Counted from the first letter of the stretch, positions 6,377 to 13,467 are shown. The stretch is DNA of 18,220 nt from Merdivivens faecigallinarum (GCA_017695055.1 JADILY010000097.1:1-18220), one strand, 5' to 3'. Notes: generated by a model not told the origin, from the letters alone. Numbers and translations: made by a program.

Positions 6377-6499
6377 TTGCGTCCTTGCATTGTTGCATCC
6401 TTGCATTGTTGCATTCTTGCAATCGAGGATTCATTGCAACTGTGGGGCTCATCGTAGCCATGCGATTCATTGCAATCATAGGATCCATTGCAACCCTGC
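6377..6499. repeat. Compound tandem repeat: 8-bp x6 followed by 18-bp x4
   Basis: Six 8-bp units built on TTGCATTS run without gaps from 6377 to 6424. After 3 bp come four 18-bp units (6428-6445, 6446-6463, 6464-6481, 6482-6499), three containing TTCATTGCAA or TCCATTGCAA and the second diverged. Both arrays share the core TTGCA. Minus-strand frames rich in Met, Gln and Asn across here are by-products of the repeat. Confidence 0.75.
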
Positions 6500-6516
6500 A
6501 AAGGCACAAAACAATC

Positions 6517-6562
6517 AAGGGCAGTCCTTCAAGTCATTGACTTCAGGGCTGCCCTTATTCTA
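6517..6562 (+). terminator. Terminator of the fucosidase operon
   Basis: AAGGGCAG (6517-6524) pairs with CTGCCCTT (6549-6556), extended inward by imperfect pairing (CTTCAAGTC with GACTTCAGG), and is followed by a T-rich tract. Confidence 0.6.
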
Positions 6563-6576
6563 TTCATCTATTATTC

Positions 6577-6614
6577 ATTATTGCACATTCCGCCAATTAT
6601 TGCACATTCCGCCA
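6577..6614. repeat. Exact 19-bp tandem duplication
   Basis: ATTATTGCACATTCCGCCA occurs at 6577-6595 and again at 6596-6614 without a spacer. Confidence 0.85.
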
Positions 6615-6665
6615 CCTGAACCTTTGTCTTGAAGTCGAAGAAGAACCGCTGCGTTGCTTGTGCCC

Positions 6666-6791
6666 GGGAAAGTGCCGTGAATTTGTTGAAATACGGTTCA
6701 CTTTCCGGGGAAAAATGGCGAAAATGACGGTAAAATCAACATTTCCAGCGGGAAAGTGCACCAAATTCCCGCGAATCCCGGGCACTTTCCC
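6666..6791. repeat. Two successive GGGAAAGTGC hairpins, about 84 bp apart
   Basis: GGGAAAGTGC at 6666-6675 faces CACTTTCC at 6699-6706, and an identical GGGAAAGTGC at 6750-6759 faces its exact complement GCACTTTCCC at 6782-6791. The loops are about 22-23 nt, and same-orientation arms are 84 bp apart. It looks like a diverged duplication of a structured unit. Confidence 0.7.
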
Positions 6792-7182
6792 CGAAGGTGC
6801 TGCCCAGAATGACCCAGAATGTACACCACGCCCCTGTTCCTTCACCGGAGATGCAAGTCTTTCTGGCGCGAAGATACAGGCTCTTACAGGCTCTTAGGCC
6901 GCCAGAAACGCATCCCACGTCCAGCCAGATATTTTACAAATCATTGATAATCAACAAACTACCAAAACACACCCTGCGCTTGGGTACCTCAGAAAGTACC
7001 CAAAGACAGTCCCATTTTTGCAACTTATTGATTATCAAGCGCTCCAAAATAGAGCGATGGCTATGGGGTGGAAAATTTGTCGGGAAATTGCTTTTCGGTC
7101 ACGAAAACGGGAATGCGGTGAAAAATCGGCAGGCAAAATCAAATTTTCATTCCTTTGTTACCTCGCCCATCAATCCTTCGTC
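6792..7182. other. Gene-free DNA between repeat clusters
   Basis: No convincing coding frame on either strand. ACAGGCTCTT is duplicated near 6880-6895. TTGATAATCAA (6944-6954) is complemented by TTGATTATCAA (7028-7038). The short inverted repeat GGGTAC/GTACCC lies around 6984-7001. Confidence 0.4.
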
Positions 7183-7226
7183 AGGACATTGTTAGGACAT
7201 TATTAGGACATTATTAGGACATTATT
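7183..7226. repeat. 11-bp tandem repeat, 4 copies
   Basis: AGGACATTGTT (7183-7193) is followed by three identical AGGACATTATT units (7194-7226). Confidence 0.85.
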
Positions 7227-7254
7227 TCTCAGGCCTCAGAAAACGAAAGTTCGG

Positions 7255-7313
7255 AGCGAGTTAAATTTTGCTAAATCATTAAAAATCAGTATTTTACTAA
7301 AAATCAACTCGCT
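7255..7313. repeat. 8-bp inverted repeat around an AT-rich centre
   Basis: AGCGAGTT (7255-7262) is complemented by AACTCGCT (7306-7313), enclosing 43 AT-rich bases. It lies about 200 bp beyond the end of the minus-strand membrane gene and could contribute to 3' end formation there, but no proper T run follows. Confidence 0.4.
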
Positions 7314-7327
7314 TCAAACCAACCGAC

Positions 7328-7519
7328 ACCGATACACCAACATCGGTTCGCCGGCATCGATACACCAACACTGATACACCAACACCGGTTCGCCGACATC
7401 AATCCGCCAACACCGATACACCAATACCGGTCCTCCGACATCAACCCGCCAACATCAATCCACCAACACCAACCCACCGACATCGGTCCACCAACACCGG
7501 TCCGCCAACGCCGGCACAG
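7328..7519. repeat. Degenerate 14-bp tandem repeat, 13 full copies plus a partial one
   Basis: Thirteen consecutive 14-bp units fill 7328-7509, roughly AYCGRTMCRCCAAC. Examples are ACCGATACACCAAC (7328), ATCGGTTCGCCGGC (7342), ACCGGTTCGCCGAC (7384) and ACCGGTCCGCCAAC (7496). A partial unit follows to 7519, and a further diverged copy may precede 7328. The array abuts the stop codon of the minus-strand membrane gene at 7521. The period is not a multiple of three, and no spacers separate units, so it is neither a coding repeat nor a CRISPR. Confidence 0.9.
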
Positions 7520-7520
7520 G

Positions 7521-8408
7521 TCATTTTTTCTTCTTCAGGGCATTCCAGACAAGGACGGCCGCGAGAATGATGAAGACGGCAAGTATGATGACCATCTCGG
7601 CAACGTGCTCCTGAGGGGCCACCCATATCTCGTTGAACAGGTCGTTCCTGCCCATGATTTCCACAGGAGTCCAGAACACTATTACGGTAGCAATCGCCAT
7701 GCGGATATTGGCTCCCCACGAGCCGAGCTTCAACTCCTTTATGAACATGAACACGGCTCCGACAAGACAGCCTATCCCGACAAGAAAAGTCACTGGGTGG
7801 CTGTCGCCGAGGAACCGGGAATCGTAGCAGAACATCAGCAACAGGTAGCATGCCCACATCATCATGTTCAGTTCCATGAAAGTGGTTATGGAAGTGTGCC
7901 GTGAAAGCGGACGGGTGACAATCTCATCCTTGCGTTTCCCGAAAAACAGCTTCTGAAGCCAGTTTATGCAATAGCATCCGGTCTTCACACTGAAAACATA
8001 AACCGTCATTATCAGCATCCACATACCGAAAGTAGCCGGCAGAATGAGATACTCGGGTTTTGTGACAATCTCCCCGTTGACTATTTCGGGCTGGACACCG
8101 TAACGGTTTGCATAATACTGGAAAAGGAATTCTACCCAGCCCGTCCAGAAAAGCAGGCCTCCGATGAGCCCCAGAAGGGTCTGCCTGGTGTCGCCTTTCA
8201 CGAAAACCCCGGCAATCACGATGGCAAGGCCCACGGCGCCCAACGCAAAGGCACAATAGTGCAGGGCGGACGGCGGGAGCAAATGCTCCATCATAATCAT
8301 CATTGCATGCCCCAGAGGCATAAAACAAAGCACGACAAGAACGGATATCACCGTCTTGAACCAGTACCGTTTCTTTACGGCAACGGAATCACTGACATCT
8401 CCTTTCAT
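7521..8408 (-). CDS. Polytopic inner-membrane protein of unknown function
   Basis: The 295-residue product has about eight predicted membrane helices, for example VISVLVVLCFMPLGHAMMIM near the N-terminus, FALGAVGLAIVIAGVF, LLGLIGGLLFWTGW, MWMLIMTVYVF, LNMMMWACYLLLMFC and VIILAVFIILAAVLVW near the end, then a KKKK tail. No enzyme or transporter motif is recognised. I start it at ATG 8408; the longer frame opens with a TTG at 8465 and would translate a 10-bp repeat array. It lies 60 bp downstream of cutC on the same strand and probably shares its transcript. The 14-bp repeat array begins directly after the stop. Confidence 0.75.
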   Translation of the reverse strand: MKGDVSDSVAVKKRYWFKTVISVLVVLCFMPLGHAMMIMMEHLLPPSALHYCAFALGAVGLAIVIAGVFVKGDTRQTLLGLIGGLLFWTGWVEFLFQYYANRYGVQPEIVNGEIVTKPEYLILPATFGMWMLIMTVYVFSVKTGCYCINWLQKLFFGKRKDEIVTRPLSRHTSITTFMELNMMMWACYLLLMFCYDSRFLGDSHPVTFLVGIGCLVGAVFMFIKELKLGSWGANIRMAIATVIVFWTPVEIMGRNDLFNEIWVAPQEHVAEMVIILAVFIILAAVLVWNALKKKK

Positions 8409-8410
8409 AA

Positions 8411-8460
8411 CAGAATGTTTCAAAATGTAACAGAATGTAACAGAACGTTTCAGAATGTTT
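8411..8460 (-). repeat. Five 10-bp direct repeats in the leader of the membrane gene
   Basis: On the minus strand five units in a row read AAACATTCTG, AAACGTTCTG, TTACATTCTG, TTACATTTTG and AAACATTCTG, ending 2 bp before the ATG at 8408 and starting 8 bp after the cutC stop. They fill almost the whole intergenic gap. A period of about one helical turn would place every unit on the same DNA face. Confidence 0.8.
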
Positions 8461-8468
8461 CTCAAAAA

Positions 8469-9218
8469 TCATTTTCCAGTCAATTGCCCGATGGTGCGGC
8501 GTACTTTGGAAGCGGTCGTCACATCCCGGACGAATTCATCGCAGTCGGCTCCCATGCAGACATCCCCGTTCCTGTAAACCATGCCGCTTACGACCTGTTC
8601 ACGGGCGGAAAAATGGAACTCGTGCGCACCGGTCCGTGCAGCTATGCCGGCTATGTTGTTTTCACGAATCCCGCAACCAGGCATTATGATGATGCGCCCG
8701 GCCGCCCGCCTCACAAGCTCCGTAAGCAACGGGATGCCTTTTTCGGCGGAAGGCTGCTGGCCCGAAGTAAGTATGCGGGCACATCCGAGGGAGATGACAT
8801 CCTCAAGGGCGGCAAAAGGGTCCGCCGTATGGTCGAAAGCCCGGTGGAAGGTCACAGGAAGCCCTCCGGCAGCCTGCATCAACTCCCGCATCGCCGCCTT
8901 GTCCACAGTCCCGTCCGGACTGAGCACACCGAAAACAAGGCCGTCCGCCCCGACCTTGCGGCACATCTCTATATCCTTGAGCATCGCCCCTATCTCACGG
9001 GGCGAATACAGGAAATCACCTCCGCGCGGTCTGATAATCACATTCAGACCTATCGTAATCGCCTCGCGCGCCATCACAATCTCCCCGTATGAAGGGGTAG
9101 TCCCGCCCTCGGGTATGGAAGCACAGAGTTCTACACGGTCCGCCCCGCCTGCCTGGGCGGCAACGCAACTTTCGGCCGAATTGGCACAGATTTCTATTTT
9201 AAAATTTTTCCTATCCAT
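8469..9218 (-). CDS. cutC: CutC family protein
   Basis: A 249-residue TIM-barrel protein of the CutC family. Recognisable blocks are EICANSAESCVAAQAGGADR near the start, ELCASIPEGGTTPSYG, IRPRGGDFLYS, GADGLVFGVL, VTFHRAFD, ILTSGQ and MPGCGIRENN. Length is normal. CutC was named for copper tolerance in Escherichia coli, but its biochemical role is not settled, so I give the family and not a reaction. It is cytosolic (no signal peptide). It starts at ATG 9218, 59 bp from the divergent LysR gene, and its stop is 60 bp before the membrane protein gene that follows it. Confidence 0.93.
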   Translation of the reverse strand: MDRKNFKIEICANSAESCVAAQAGGADRVELCASIPEGGTTPSYGEIVMAREAITIGLNVIIRPRGGDFLYSPREIGAMLKDIEMCRKVGADGLVFGVLSPDGTVDKAAMRELMQAAGGLPVTFHRAFDHTADPFAALEDVISLGCARILTSGQQPSAEKGIPLLTELVRRAAGRIIIMPGCGIRENNIAGIAARTGAHEFHFSAREQVVSGMVYRNGDVCMGADCDEFVRDVTTASKVRRTIGQLTGK

Positions 9219-9239
9219 ATTTTCATGCTAAAACCCATA

Positions 9240-9256
9240 CAAAATTACTATCTTTA
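9240..9256. promoter_or_regulatory. Divergent -7 boxes for cutC and the LysR gene
   Basis: On the minus strand 9247-9240 reads TAATTTTG, a full TAnnTTTG match upstream of cutC. On the plus strand 9249-9256 reads TATCTTTA, one base from the consensus, ahead of the LysR start at 9278. The two boxes nearly touch, so initiation in the two directions may interfere. Confidence 0.5.
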
Positions 9257-9277
9257 TCCGACAAAAAGAAAGTTCCG

Positions 9278-10171
9278 ATGGACGATTTCAGACTAAAGGT
9301 TTTCGTATCGGCCGCAAAAAACCTGAATTTTTCAAAATGCGCCGAAGAGATGAACATATCCCAACCGGCCGTAAGCAAACACATCAACGAACTCGAAAAC
9401 GGTTTCGGAGTATCGCTCTTCAACAGGAGCTACAACGGCGTGAGCCTCACGAGGGCCGGGGAAATTCTGCTTACGCATGCGGAAAGGCTGCTCCAGGGCT
9501 ACCGTGAACTGGAATACGAGATGGGGCTCATGGCCAATGCCGTCAAGGGGAACCTGCGCATCGGGGCAAGCACGACAGCCGCGCAATACCTTATGCCACG
9601 CATCCTTGCAGGATTTATCGGACGTTTCGACGGTGTCGCCGTATCGATGAAATCGGGAAACAGCGAAAACATAGAAAAATGGCTGTCGGACGGGGCAATC
9701 GACCTCGGCATTGTCGAAAACACCACCCGCAAGGCAGGCCTCCATTATGAGCATCTGCTGTCGGACGAACTCGTATTGACCGTAAAACCGGACGGAAGAT
9801 TCAGAAACCTCGAAAGCATCACCGCGGAACGACTGAAAGAGCTGCCTATGGCGTTGAGAGAGAGCGGTTCAGGGACAAGGGAAATAATCGCGGCATACCT
9901 CTCCGGGCAAGGCATCGGCATCCAGGACCTGGACGTAATCATCGAACTGGACAGTACCGAAGCGATAAAATCGTTCATAATGGAAAGCGACTGCGCGGCC
10001 ATCGTGTCGGTAATCGCCATCCGCGACGAAATCCGTGACGGAAAACTGAAAATCGTCGATATCGGGGACATGGAAATGGAAAGGGAATTCGCAAGCGTTT
10101 TCAGACCGGGGGAAATGACCGGACTGCGTGAAAAATTCCATCTGTTCGCAAAACATTTCGCCAAAGAGTAA
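9278..10171 (+). CDS. LysR-family transcriptional regulator
   Basis: The 297-residue protein has an N-terminal winged helix-turn-helix (residues about 4-62, with FSKCAEEMNISQPAVSKHI at 18-36 and FNRSYNGVSLTRAG) and a linker helix. A C-terminal periplasmic-binding-like effector domain runs from about residue 92 (LRIGASTTAAQYLMP; IDLGIVE; SGSGTREII). It resembles the CysL/YeiE type, LysR regulators often found beside YeiH-family transporters; the transporter gene follows here after 114 bp in the same direction. It probably regulates that gene through the palindrome at 10198-10212. The effector is unknown; sulfite or a related sulfur ligand is a guess from YeiE-type relatives. Confidence 0.9.
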   Translation: MDDFRLKVFVSAAKNLNFSKCAEEMNISQPAVSKHINELENGFGVSLFNRSYNGVSLTRAGEILLTHAERLLQGYRELEYEMGLMANAVKGNLRIGASTTAAQYLMPRILAGFIGRFDGVAVSMKSGNSENIEKWLSDGAIDLGIVENTTRKAGLHYEHLLSDELVLTVKPDGRFRNLESITAERLKELPMALRESGSGTREIIAAYLSGQGIGIQDLDVIIELDSTEAIKSFIMESDCAAIVSVIAIRDEIRDGKLKIVDIGDMEMEREFASVFRPGEMTGLREKFHLFAKHFAKE

Positions 10172-10197
10172 AATCTGTTTAAAATACCGGCACAGAA

Positions 10198-10212
10198 ATA
10201 ACCGGCGGTTAT
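10198..10212. promoter_or_regulatory. Candidate LysR operator (T-N11-A palindrome)
   Basis: ATAACCGGCGGTTAT is a perfect 7-bp inverted repeat around one central base, with the T-N11-A spacing of LysR boxes. Its centre at 10205 is about 65 bp upstream of the transcription start inferred from the box at 10256-10263, the classical LysR activator position. Confidence 0.6.
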
Positions 10213-10230
10213 AGGTTATAAAAATTATCG

Positions 10231-10263
10231 TTGGGACAAGCAGGAAAACTGTCTTTAATTTTG
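10231..10263 (+). promoter_or_regulatory. Predicted promoter of the YeiH-family gene
   Basis: TAATTTTG (10256-10263) matches the -7 consensus 22 bp before the ATG. A weak TTG (10231-10233) lies 22 nt upstream, slightly wide spacing, which would fit a promoter that needs an activator. Confidence 0.5.
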
Positions 10264-10285
10264 CCGCATAAATCCAACAGGGCAA

Positions 10286-11203
10286 ATGAAAGACAATATC
10301 ACAAAAATCCTTTTTATCGGGCTGTTTGCAGCATCATTCTTCCTTCCGACAGCCTTGTCGCTCCTCGCCGGGATACTGTTGGCGATAACTTTGGGCGCAC
10401 CGTTCAAAAAATTCACAAAAAAAGCCTCCAAGTACATGCTCCAACTTTCAGTAATAGGTCTCGGTTTCGGGATGAACCTGCATTCGGCAATCGAAGCCGG
10501 AAAGGACGGCATGCTGTTTACGATAGTATCCGTAATCGGAGTGATGTGCCTCGGGGTCCTGCTCGGCAAGGCTTTCAGGCTTTCCCGCAACAACTCATAC
10601 CTCATATCTTCCGGCACGGCAATCTGCGGAGGAAGCGCAATCGCGGCAATAGCCCCTATCATAGATGCCGAGGATGACGAAACCACGCTCTCCATGGCTA
10701 CGGTTTTCACGCTGAACGCCGCCGCGCTTCTGATTTTCCCGGCAATAGGACATTGGCTCGGAATGAGCCAGGAGCAATTCGGAACCTGGGCGGCCATCGC
10801 AATCCATGATACAAGCTCGGTCGTAGGGGCCGGAGCCGCATACGGCGAAGAAGCCCTTAAAGTCGCCACTACGGTAAAACTCACCCGGGCACTCTGGATA
10901 ATCCCGATGGCCATAGCCACCACCTTTATTTTCAGAAAGAAGGGAAAGAAAATCTCCATTCCGTGGTTCATCCTGTTCTTCATCCTCGCGATGCTCGCCA
11001 ACACCTGGCTCGACATTCCGGCAGCGGTTTCGTCCGGCATAGTCACCTGCTCCAAACACGCCCTGAGCGCGACCCTCTTCCTTATCGGCTGCGGAATATC
11101 CGTACAAAGCATCAGGAACACCGGAATCAGGCCGTTCGCCCTCGGAATATCGCTGTGGATAATCATTTCCCTCGCTACGCTCGCCGTCACAATGATAGTA
11201 TGA
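10286..11203 (+). CDS. YeiH/UPF0324-family membrane transporter (putative sulfate/sulfite exporter)
   Basis: A 305-residue inner-membrane protein with about ten hydrophobic segments. Family hallmarks are the loop SGTAICGGSAIAA (about residues 110-122), AIHDTSSVVGAG, and LIGCGIS near the C-terminus. The family (PF03601) is usually labelled a putative sulfate exporter, but the substrate is poorly established. The LysR gene upstream and the palindrome between them suggest ligand-controlled expression. It ends at 11203 and converges with the minus-strand operon whose terminator begins 8 bp later. Confidence 0.9.
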   Translation: MKDNITKILFIGLFAASFFLPTALSLLAGILLAITLGAPFKKFTKKASKYMLQLSVIGLGFGMNLHSAIEAGKDGMLFTIVSVIGVMCLGVLLGKAFRLSRNNSYLISSGTAICGGSAIAAIAPIIDAEDDETTLSMATVFTLNAAALLIFPAIGHWLGMSQEQFGTWAAIAIHDTSSVVGAGAAYGEEALKVATTVKLTRALWIIPMAIATTFIFRKKGKKISIPWFILFFILAMLANTWLDIPAAVSSGIVTCSKHALSATLFLIGCGISVQSIRNTGIRPFALGISLWIIISLATLAVTMIV

Positions 11204-11823
11204 CACACGGAAAAACACGGGGCCGCCGCATAATGGGCAGCCCCGAAGTGTCCCTGCGTGTCAGGTAGATTGTGGTAATGTTCATCAGCATCACCCCCAT
11301 GTTGAGGGTGTCCCCCTGCGAAATCTCGTAAGCTTTACGGAAATGGTCGAGAGCATCCGCATAGCCGGTATACGCCTTGACGGCATAGATTGCCGATATA
11401 TTGTGCATCATGGCAGCCTGGAAACCCGTGCTGCCGACCAGAGGGGAAACGCGGTCGAGATAGTAGTAGCATGAATCCAGCCTGTCCTTGAACAGGTAAG
11501 CCTGCGAAAGATACAGACCGCAATTGAGGGCCATCCTGCCATCACCTTCAGCCTCTGCATGACGGAAAACCGAAGGAAAACCGTCTATGATGACATCGAA
11601 ATAGCCTTTCTCCGTACAATATCTGAGAATCGCGTCACCGAGAAGGTAATCGGAAGGATTCGTCTTCAGGGAAAGCAGGGCCGAATCCAGACCGGCATCG
11701 GTACTTATGCTATATTTTTCATAGGCCGAACCTGCTCCTCCCGAACAGGAAAGGAGCGCCGCGCACATCGCAAGTGCAAGGCAGGCCGCACATACCTTAA
11801 AATATATCGACGACCCCGTTCAT
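11187..11823 (-). pseudogene. Broken TPR-type lipoprotein gene (start-proximal frameshift and 3' truncation)
   Basis: The main open frame starts at ATG 11768, but this leaves only seven residues before the lipid cysteine (MCAALLSC), too short for a signal peptide. The frame actually continues upstream as KVCAACLALAM without a start codon. An ATG at 11823 overlaps the stop of the upstream gene (ATGA) and would read MNGVVDIFKVCAACLALA if one T were removed from the T4 run at 11802-11799; as it stands it stops at TAA 11799. The body (ALNCGLYLSQAYLFKDRLDS, HNISAIYAVKAYTGYADAL) looks like tetratricopeptide helices, as in the sensory N-terminus of larger Bacteroidota regulators. After YLTRRDTSG the frame runs into the operon terminator, so the 3' part is missing. 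Confidence 0.65.
11211..11244 (-). terminator. Terminator of the minus-strand DJ-1/BASS operon
   Basis: On the minus strand GGGGCTGCC (11244-11236) pairs with GGCGGCCCC (11227-11219), one mismatch, 8-nt loop, followed after GTG by TTTTT (11215-11211). The nominal reading frame of the broken lipoprotein gene runs straight through it, another sign that this frame end is not original. Confidence 0.7.
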
Positions 11824-12767
11824 CGCTTGCCTTCCCTCTTGCGTTTACGGTAAAGCTGCCAGCTGTTTATGATGTTCTGCCATACCACATAGCAGCCGGG
11901 AGCGACCGCCGTTACCGGATTGAGATAAGTATAGGCCATCCAGATGGCGAGCACGGTATTTTTCTGTCCGAGCCCCTGACCGCAGCTTACACGGTCTCCG
12001 TAGCGGCTGCCGATTTTCTTCCCTATGACAAACTGGAGCACACAGGTGACAAGCCCGACCAGAGCTATCGAAAGTTCCACACCGAGAGAGTATTCGCTCT
12101 CCACCAACGACTTGGTTGTCTGTGCCATGACGAGCACCAACGACAGGGCCCAAAGATAAAAGGCCGCGCCACGGTTGTCATACAGCCACTTGTGCAGCTT
12201 AGGGATGCAAAAACGCAGAAACCATGCGGTAACCAAAGGAAAAACCAGCAAAGGCACCACCCTCTTCAGTATCGTCAGGAAAGCCTGGAAGAAAGTAAGT
12301 CCTTCATGCGGCTCAATCAAAGGGAAGACGGCAGGGACGAAGACCGATACCACGAGGTTGATTTCAATCACATACGTAATAAGCGCATCCACCTTCCCTC
12401 CCAATTTTTCGGTAATGATAGCGGCGGCGGTAGCCGTAGGGCAAATGATACACATCATGGCCGACTGCGCCACGACCTCATTGAAAGGATGCAGAAGCAA
12501 GTACACGCCCAATGATCCGAAAACCTGTATGATCAACAGCCACAAATGCGCCCTGCGCGGCCACAAGTCTTTCGGATGCACCTTGGTAAAGGTAAAGAGG
12601 AGCATCAGGAAAATCAGCCAGGGCGGAAAATGCGAAGATACCCAACGGGCCTCCGGCAATAGAGGCTCCAGTGCCCGTATGTCCCTGAAGGCAAAATAAG
12701 AAAGGACACCGACTATCATGGCGATAGGCAATGTCCAATCCTTTATGAAAACTAAAAATCTTCGCAT
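11820..12767 (-). CDS. Bile acid:sodium symporter (BASS) family transporter
   Basis: A 315-residue polytopic membrane protein with about nine or ten helices. The motif CPTATAAAIITEKLGG and the late block CGQGLGQKNTVLAIWMAYTY followed by PVTAVAPG are typical of BASS-family carriers, which move organic anions with sodium. The substrate cannot be read from the sequence, and bile acid itself need not be transported. ATG 12767 (MRRFLVFIKDW) is chosen over an in-frame TTG at 12782. It lies 21 bp after the DJ-1 gene, and its stop overlaps the original start of the broken lipoprotein gene, so the three once formed one tight operon. Confidence 0.88.
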   Translation of the reverse strand: MRRFLVFIKDWTLPIAMIVGVLSYFAFRDIRALEPLLPEARWVSSHFPPWLIFLMLLFTFTKVHPKDLWPRRAHLWLLIIQVFGSLGVYLLLHPFNEVVAQSAMMCIICPTATAAAIITEKLGGKVDALITYVIEINLVVSVFVPAVFPLIEPHEGLTFFQAFLTILKRVVPLLVFPLVTAWFLRFCIPKLHKWLYDNRGAAFYLWALSLVLVMAQTTKSLVESEYSLGVELSIALVGLVTCVLQFVIGKKIGSRYGDRVSCGQGLGQKNTVLAIWMAYTYLNPVTAVAPGCYVVWQNIINSWQLYRKRKREGKR

Positions 12768-12788
12768 CTTGAAGACAATCAATTCCGG

Positions 12789-13415
12789 TTAAAGCATCAA
12801 TTGCCTTCTTATATCCTGCGCTGCGGCATTGCCCTTTATCAATCCCAAAATCTTCAGGCCGAAATCCACGGCATGGCCCGGACCGCTGGCCGTAACGATA
12901 TTCCCATCCACGACAACTCCCTGCCTCTGGTCTATGACGGTAACTCCTTTGGCCTCCAGGGCCGGTTCGAAACCCTCATAGCAGGTCATCTTCAAAGAAC
13001 CGTTCCGGCGTACCGTCTCATCGAGAGGGAGCTGCGAAAGCACGAGGCCGGGAGCGGCACAGATGGCTGCCACGCAACCGCCTTCCGCATAATGCGATTT
13101 CATCTTGTCCATAAGAGGCTTGCACTCCGCAAGGTTCTTCGTTCCGGGCATTCCTCCCGGGAATATCATGATATCCTCCTTGCCGATATCCGACACCGAA
13201 ACGAATTCATCCCCGGCAAACAGCTTATCCTCGACAGGGACTTCTTTCAGAAGATATTCGGCTATGACAGGGATGCCCTGTGCACTGTCCACCACATTGT
13301 CACCGGAAACCGAAACGAGCTTCAAATCCGCCCCTCCCCTTACAAGCATGTCCACGGTAGCCATCGCTTCGACGATTTCAAAACCGTCGGCAAGAAAAAC
13401 AAAAGCCTTTTTCAT
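12789..13415 (-). CDS. DJ-1/PfpI family protein
   Basis: A 208-residue member of the DJ-1/ThiJ/PfpI superfamily, cytosolic. The start FVFLADGFEIVEAM supplies the conserved Glu (E16), the nucleophile elbow AICAAPG carries the reactive cysteine (Cys119), and MIFPGGMPGTKNL and the C-terminal TASGPGHAVDFGL are also standard. It is longer than typical 180-190 residue relatives because of roughly 15 extra residues before IMIFPGG (around KLFAGDEFVSVSDIGKE). Relatives act as glyoxalase/deglycase-type enzymes, chaperones or redox sensors; which applies here is open. It is the first gene of the BASS operon. Confidence 0.92.
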   Translation of the reverse strand: MKKAFVFLADGFEIVEAMATVDMLVRGGADLKLVSVSGDNVVDSAQGIPVIAEYLLKEVPVEDKLFAGDEFVSVSDIGKEDIMIFPGGMPGTKNLAECKPLMDKMKSHYAEGGCVAAICAAPGLVLSQLPLDETVRRNGSLKMTCYEGFEPALEAKGVTVIDQRQGVVVDGNIVTASGPGHAVDFGLKILGLIKGNAAAQDIRRQLML

Positions 13416-13439
13416 AATTTTAAAATTTGAATCCGATTA

Positions 13440-13447
13440 CAAACTTA
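13440..13447 (-). promoter_or_regulatory. Predicted -7 box of the DJ-1 operon
   Basis: Minus strand TAAGTTTG matches TAnnTTTG, 24 bp upstream of the DJ-1 ATG. No clear upstream TTTG at standard spacing. Confidence 0.5.
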
Positions 13448-13459
13448 CGCAAATTTTCA

Positions 13460-13467
13460 TATATTTG
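13460..13467 (+). promoter_or_regulatory. Predicted -7 box of an orphan plus-strand transcript
   Basis: TATATTTG matches TAnnTTTG on the plus strand, 12 bp from the divergent DJ-1 box. A transcript would start near 13474. Confidence 0.4.

Noticed and set aside
5686..6507. 273-codon minus-strand frame
   Set aside because: Mostly antisense to the coherent lipoprotein gene, and its start lies in the 8/18-bp repeats.
6658..7206. Several short plus-strand frames in the gene-free region
   Set aside because: They cross hairpins and repeats, lack family likeness and have atypical composition.
7328..7519. CRISPR array
   Set aside because: Units are 14 bp, contiguous and degenerate, with no spacers of constant length and no cas genes.
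7441..7857. 138-codon minus-strand frame
   Set aside because: Shadow of the membrane protein gene, ending in translated 14-bp repeats.
8409..8465. Longer N-terminus of the membrane protein from TTG 8465
   Set aside because: It would translate the 10-bp repeats, and ATG 8408 gives a normal membrane-protein start.
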